A stretch of DNA of 25,049 nt from S15-B10 sp045569115 (GTDB taxonomy: Bacteria; Fidelibacterota; Marinisomatia; Marinisomatales; S15-B10), in contig JBJKZS010000078.1 in NCBI GenBank assembly GCA_045569115.1, positions 1-25,049 on the forward strand. Reading direction: 5' to 3'. Shown here piece by piece: positions 23,407 through 25,049 of the stretch (positions are counted from its first letter, which is position 1; each line of letters starts with the position of its first letter). Position numbers and translations under genes: made by a program. Below the pieces are notes generated by a model. The model searched no databases, was not told where the DNA came from, and saw nothing but the letters and a program-made list of their open reading frames with translations.

Positions 23407-24090
23407 TCAACTCACTTTTGAGATATTATTAAGAACTCCATTTGAAATCTCTAGATTTTTCTTGCAGATTGCAGCTACAACTGGATTGTGTGTAGCAATA
23501 ACAAAAGCTTGACCTAATTCAGAAGCAAGAGACTGGATCATGTCCATTAATTGGGATGCGGATTCAATATCAAGATTACCTGTTGGCTCATCAGCCAAAA
23601 CAATATCAGGAGAATTAGCTAGTGCTCTCAAGACAGCGACTCTCTGTCTTTCCCCACCTGAAATAGTTGAAGGTCTATGATCTGATCTGAAACTAAGTCC
23701 TACTTTATCTAAAAGAGCTAAAGATCTATCTTTAGCATCTTTTTCATGAACTTTCATTAATCTCTGAGGAATTATAAGATTCTCCAAAACTGTAAATTCT
23801 GATAATAGATGATGAAACTGGAAAACAAAACCTATTGATTCCATTCTCAATTTGGAAATAGCTTTATCATCAAGACTAAAAACTCGTTTACCACAAATTT
23901 CAAGTGAACCTGAATCTGGAGAATCGAGTGTACCAAGAATATTTAAAAGAGTTGATTTACCACATCCTGAAGGTCCAGAGATTGAAATCATTTCACCTTT
24001 ATTAACTTGAAAATCTAATCCTTTAAGTATTTCTAGTAACTCACTAGAGGTAGAATAACTTTTTCTAATTTTTTCCGCCTTGAGAATCAT
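23407..24090 (-). CDS. lolD: LolD-like ABC transporter ATPase (lipoprotein release)
   Basis: ABC ATPase of 227 residues, the size of LolD. Walker A GPSGCGKST is at 39-47, QFHHLLSEFTVLEN (91-104) is the phrase typical of LolD-type Q-loop regions, the signature is SGGERQR at 144-150 and Walker B is ADEPTGNLD at 166-174. The switch His lies in VIATHNP. LolD powers the LolCDE complex, which extracts lipoproteins from the inner membrane for transfer to LolA. The gene overlaps the LolC/E gene by 4 bp (ATGA), so they are translationally coupled. LolD belongs to the larger MacB/FtsE-like group; the partner gene supports the Lol reading. Two lipoproteins elsewhere in this window would be potential clients. 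Confidence 0.9.
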   Translation of the reverse strand: MILKAEKIRKSYSTSSELLEILKGLDFQVNKGEMISISGPSGCGKSTLLNILGTLDSPDSGSLEICGKRVFSLDDKAISKLRMESIGFVFQFHHLLSEFTVLENLIIPQRLMKVHEKDAKDRSLALLDKVGLSFRSDHRPSTISGGERQRVAVLRALANSPDIVLADEPTGNLDIESASQLMDMIQSLASELGQAFVIATHNPVVAAICKKNLEISNGVLNNISKVS

Positions 24091-25049
24091 TTTTCAAATT
24101 TAATCGCTTTGGTAGGCATTAATTTTTGTGCTTCCATTGATGGGAAATGCACAGATAAAAAGACTACTAATAACCCGATAAAAAGAATTGTTGAAATATC
24201 AAAAATTGTTATAGCAACAGGTAATTGTCCTACAAAATATATTGTTTCTGGCAAACGAATGAATCCCCATTTATTCTGAACAAATACAAATAAAAGGCCA
24301 GAACAACTCCCTACAAAAAGACCTAGCAAACCTATAAACAAACCTTGGAGACGAAATAAATTAGATATTTTAGATTGAGAAAAACCAATAGCCTTTAAAA
24401 TCCCGATTTCGCGTATTTTTTCCATCATAAGCATTGTTAATGTAGAAGCAATGTTAAAACAAGCAACTATAACTATAAGACTAAGAACAACAATACTGCC
24501 TAATTTCTCCATCTTCATTGCTTGGAAAAGTGTCTGATGTATATTCTCCCAATATGAGATAGAAATGCCATCTCCAAAAATTTTGAGTAAACCATCTCGG
24601 ATATTCTCTCTTTTTACATCAGTTTCAAGACGAATATCTACTCCATCAATACTTCTTTCAGCCTTAAACAGTTCTTGTCCGGAAGATAGTGGAATAAAAA
24701 CATACTTCTGATCAAAATCTAAAATTCGGGTTTCAAAAATACCGGAAATATAACCATCTAGAATCGAAGGCATACCTAAATAAAGCTGATTGTCAAGTGG
24801 ATTCATCAATCGCAACTTATCACCTTTTTGAATTCCTAATCGGTCAGCAATTCCCTTCCCAATGTAAACTGATCTTCTACTATCATCTGACCCCACAGAT
24901 TCAAGACCTTGAATATCATATACGCTTGTCAAATTCTCTTCAATAATACTTTTCACTTTAATCATTTGACGACCATTAGGAGATATTGCAAGAGCCTTTC
25001 TATCTAAATAAGCCGAATATCCATTTATACCATTAACTTTCTCTAACTG
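24087..25049 (-). CDS. LolC/LolE-family permease (5' end cut by window edge)
   Basis: Membrane subunit of the lipoprotein-releasing ABC complex. The reading frame is open to base 25049, so the N-terminus is missing; 320 residues are visible, starting QLEKVNGING. An ATG at 24965 lies inside the frame but is probably internal, because the open frame continues upstream through well-formed MacB-like periplasmic sequence. The visible part has the periplasmic domain (IGKGIADRLGIQKGDKLRLM) and then three membrane segments. The FtsX-type phrase MMEKIREIGILKAIGFSQSKI lies between the first and second, as in LolC/E. The C-terminus PSMEAQKLMPTKAIKFEK matches the family (A..L.P..ALR-like). A single LolC/E-type protein next to LolD suggests a homodimeric LolFD-like arrangement unless a second copy lies outside the window. 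Confidence 0.9.
   Translation of the reverse strand, partial: QLEKVNGINGYSAYLDRKALAISPNGRQMIKVKSIIEENLTSVYDIQGLESVGSDDSRRSVYIGKGIADRLGIQKGDKLRLMNPLDNQLYLGMPSILDGYISGIFETRILDFDQKYVFIPLSSGQELFKAERSIDGVDIRLETDVKRENIRDGLLKIFGDGISISYWENIHQTLFQAMKMEKLGSIVVLSLIVIVACFNIASTLTMLMMEKIREIGILKAIGFSQSKISNLFRLQGLFIGLLGLFVGSCSGLLFVFVQNKWGFIRLPETIYFVGQLPVAITIFDISTILFIGLLVVFLSVHFPSMEAQKLMPTKAIKFEK

Noticed and set aside
24087..24965. Taking the ATG at 24965 as the start of the LolC/E gene
   Set aside because: The same frame stays open to the window edge with family-like sequence, and LolC/E proteins have an N-terminal membrane helix that would be missing from this start.

Overview
The window is AT-rich, gene-dense bacterial chromosome with almost everything on the minus strand; one gene, at 3370-4860, is on the plus strand. 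A double-membrane cell is indicated by a LolC/E-LolD lipoprotein-export pair, a TamB-like protein followed by a TamA-like Omp85 barrel, and two lipoproteins with clear lipoboxes. ClpC together with an outer membrane, Gld-type ABC genes and strong AT bias suggest the FCB group or a relative; a marine Marinimicrobia/Neomarinimicrobiota-type organism is my best guess, from gene content only.

Layout from left to right. (1) 1-3186, minus: a SUMF1-fold protein, a Tat-exported Gfo/Idh/MocA oxidoreductase and a Tat-exported hydroxypyruvate-isomerase-like TIM barrel that is cut by the left edge. They are tightly spaced and look like an exported sugar or sugar-acid conversion module. (2) 3370-4860, plus: a membrane protein whose N-terminal half resembles phytol/dolichol kinases (VTE5/SEC59) and whose C-terminal half is DUF92 (VTE6), so it could carry out two consecutive prenol phosphorylations. 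(3) 12889-4886, minus: eight closely packed genes, namely a TPR lipoprotein, MoxR ATPase, DUF58 protein, BatD-like anchored lipoprotein, Gld-type ABC ATPase, ABC-2 permease, GldG-like protein and DUF4340 protein. Most junctions are 1-4 bp overlaps. (4) 18722-12993, minus: a TamB-like protein split into two ORFs by a -1 offset at a T5 run, followed 1 bp later by a TamA-like barrel. (5) 25049-18818, minus: LolC/E (cut by the right edge), LolD, ClpC and DnaK. DnaK has its own likely promoter, a strong ribosome binding site and a good rho-independent terminator.

The overall theme is the cell envelope and protein quality control: lipoprotein release (LolCDE), outer-membrane assembly and lipid transport (TamAB), an envelope-linked MoxR/DUF58/ABC complex, and two chaperone systems. 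No tRNA, rRNA, CRISPR array, insertion sequence or phage gene was seen. No stretch longer than about 200 bp lacks a gene.
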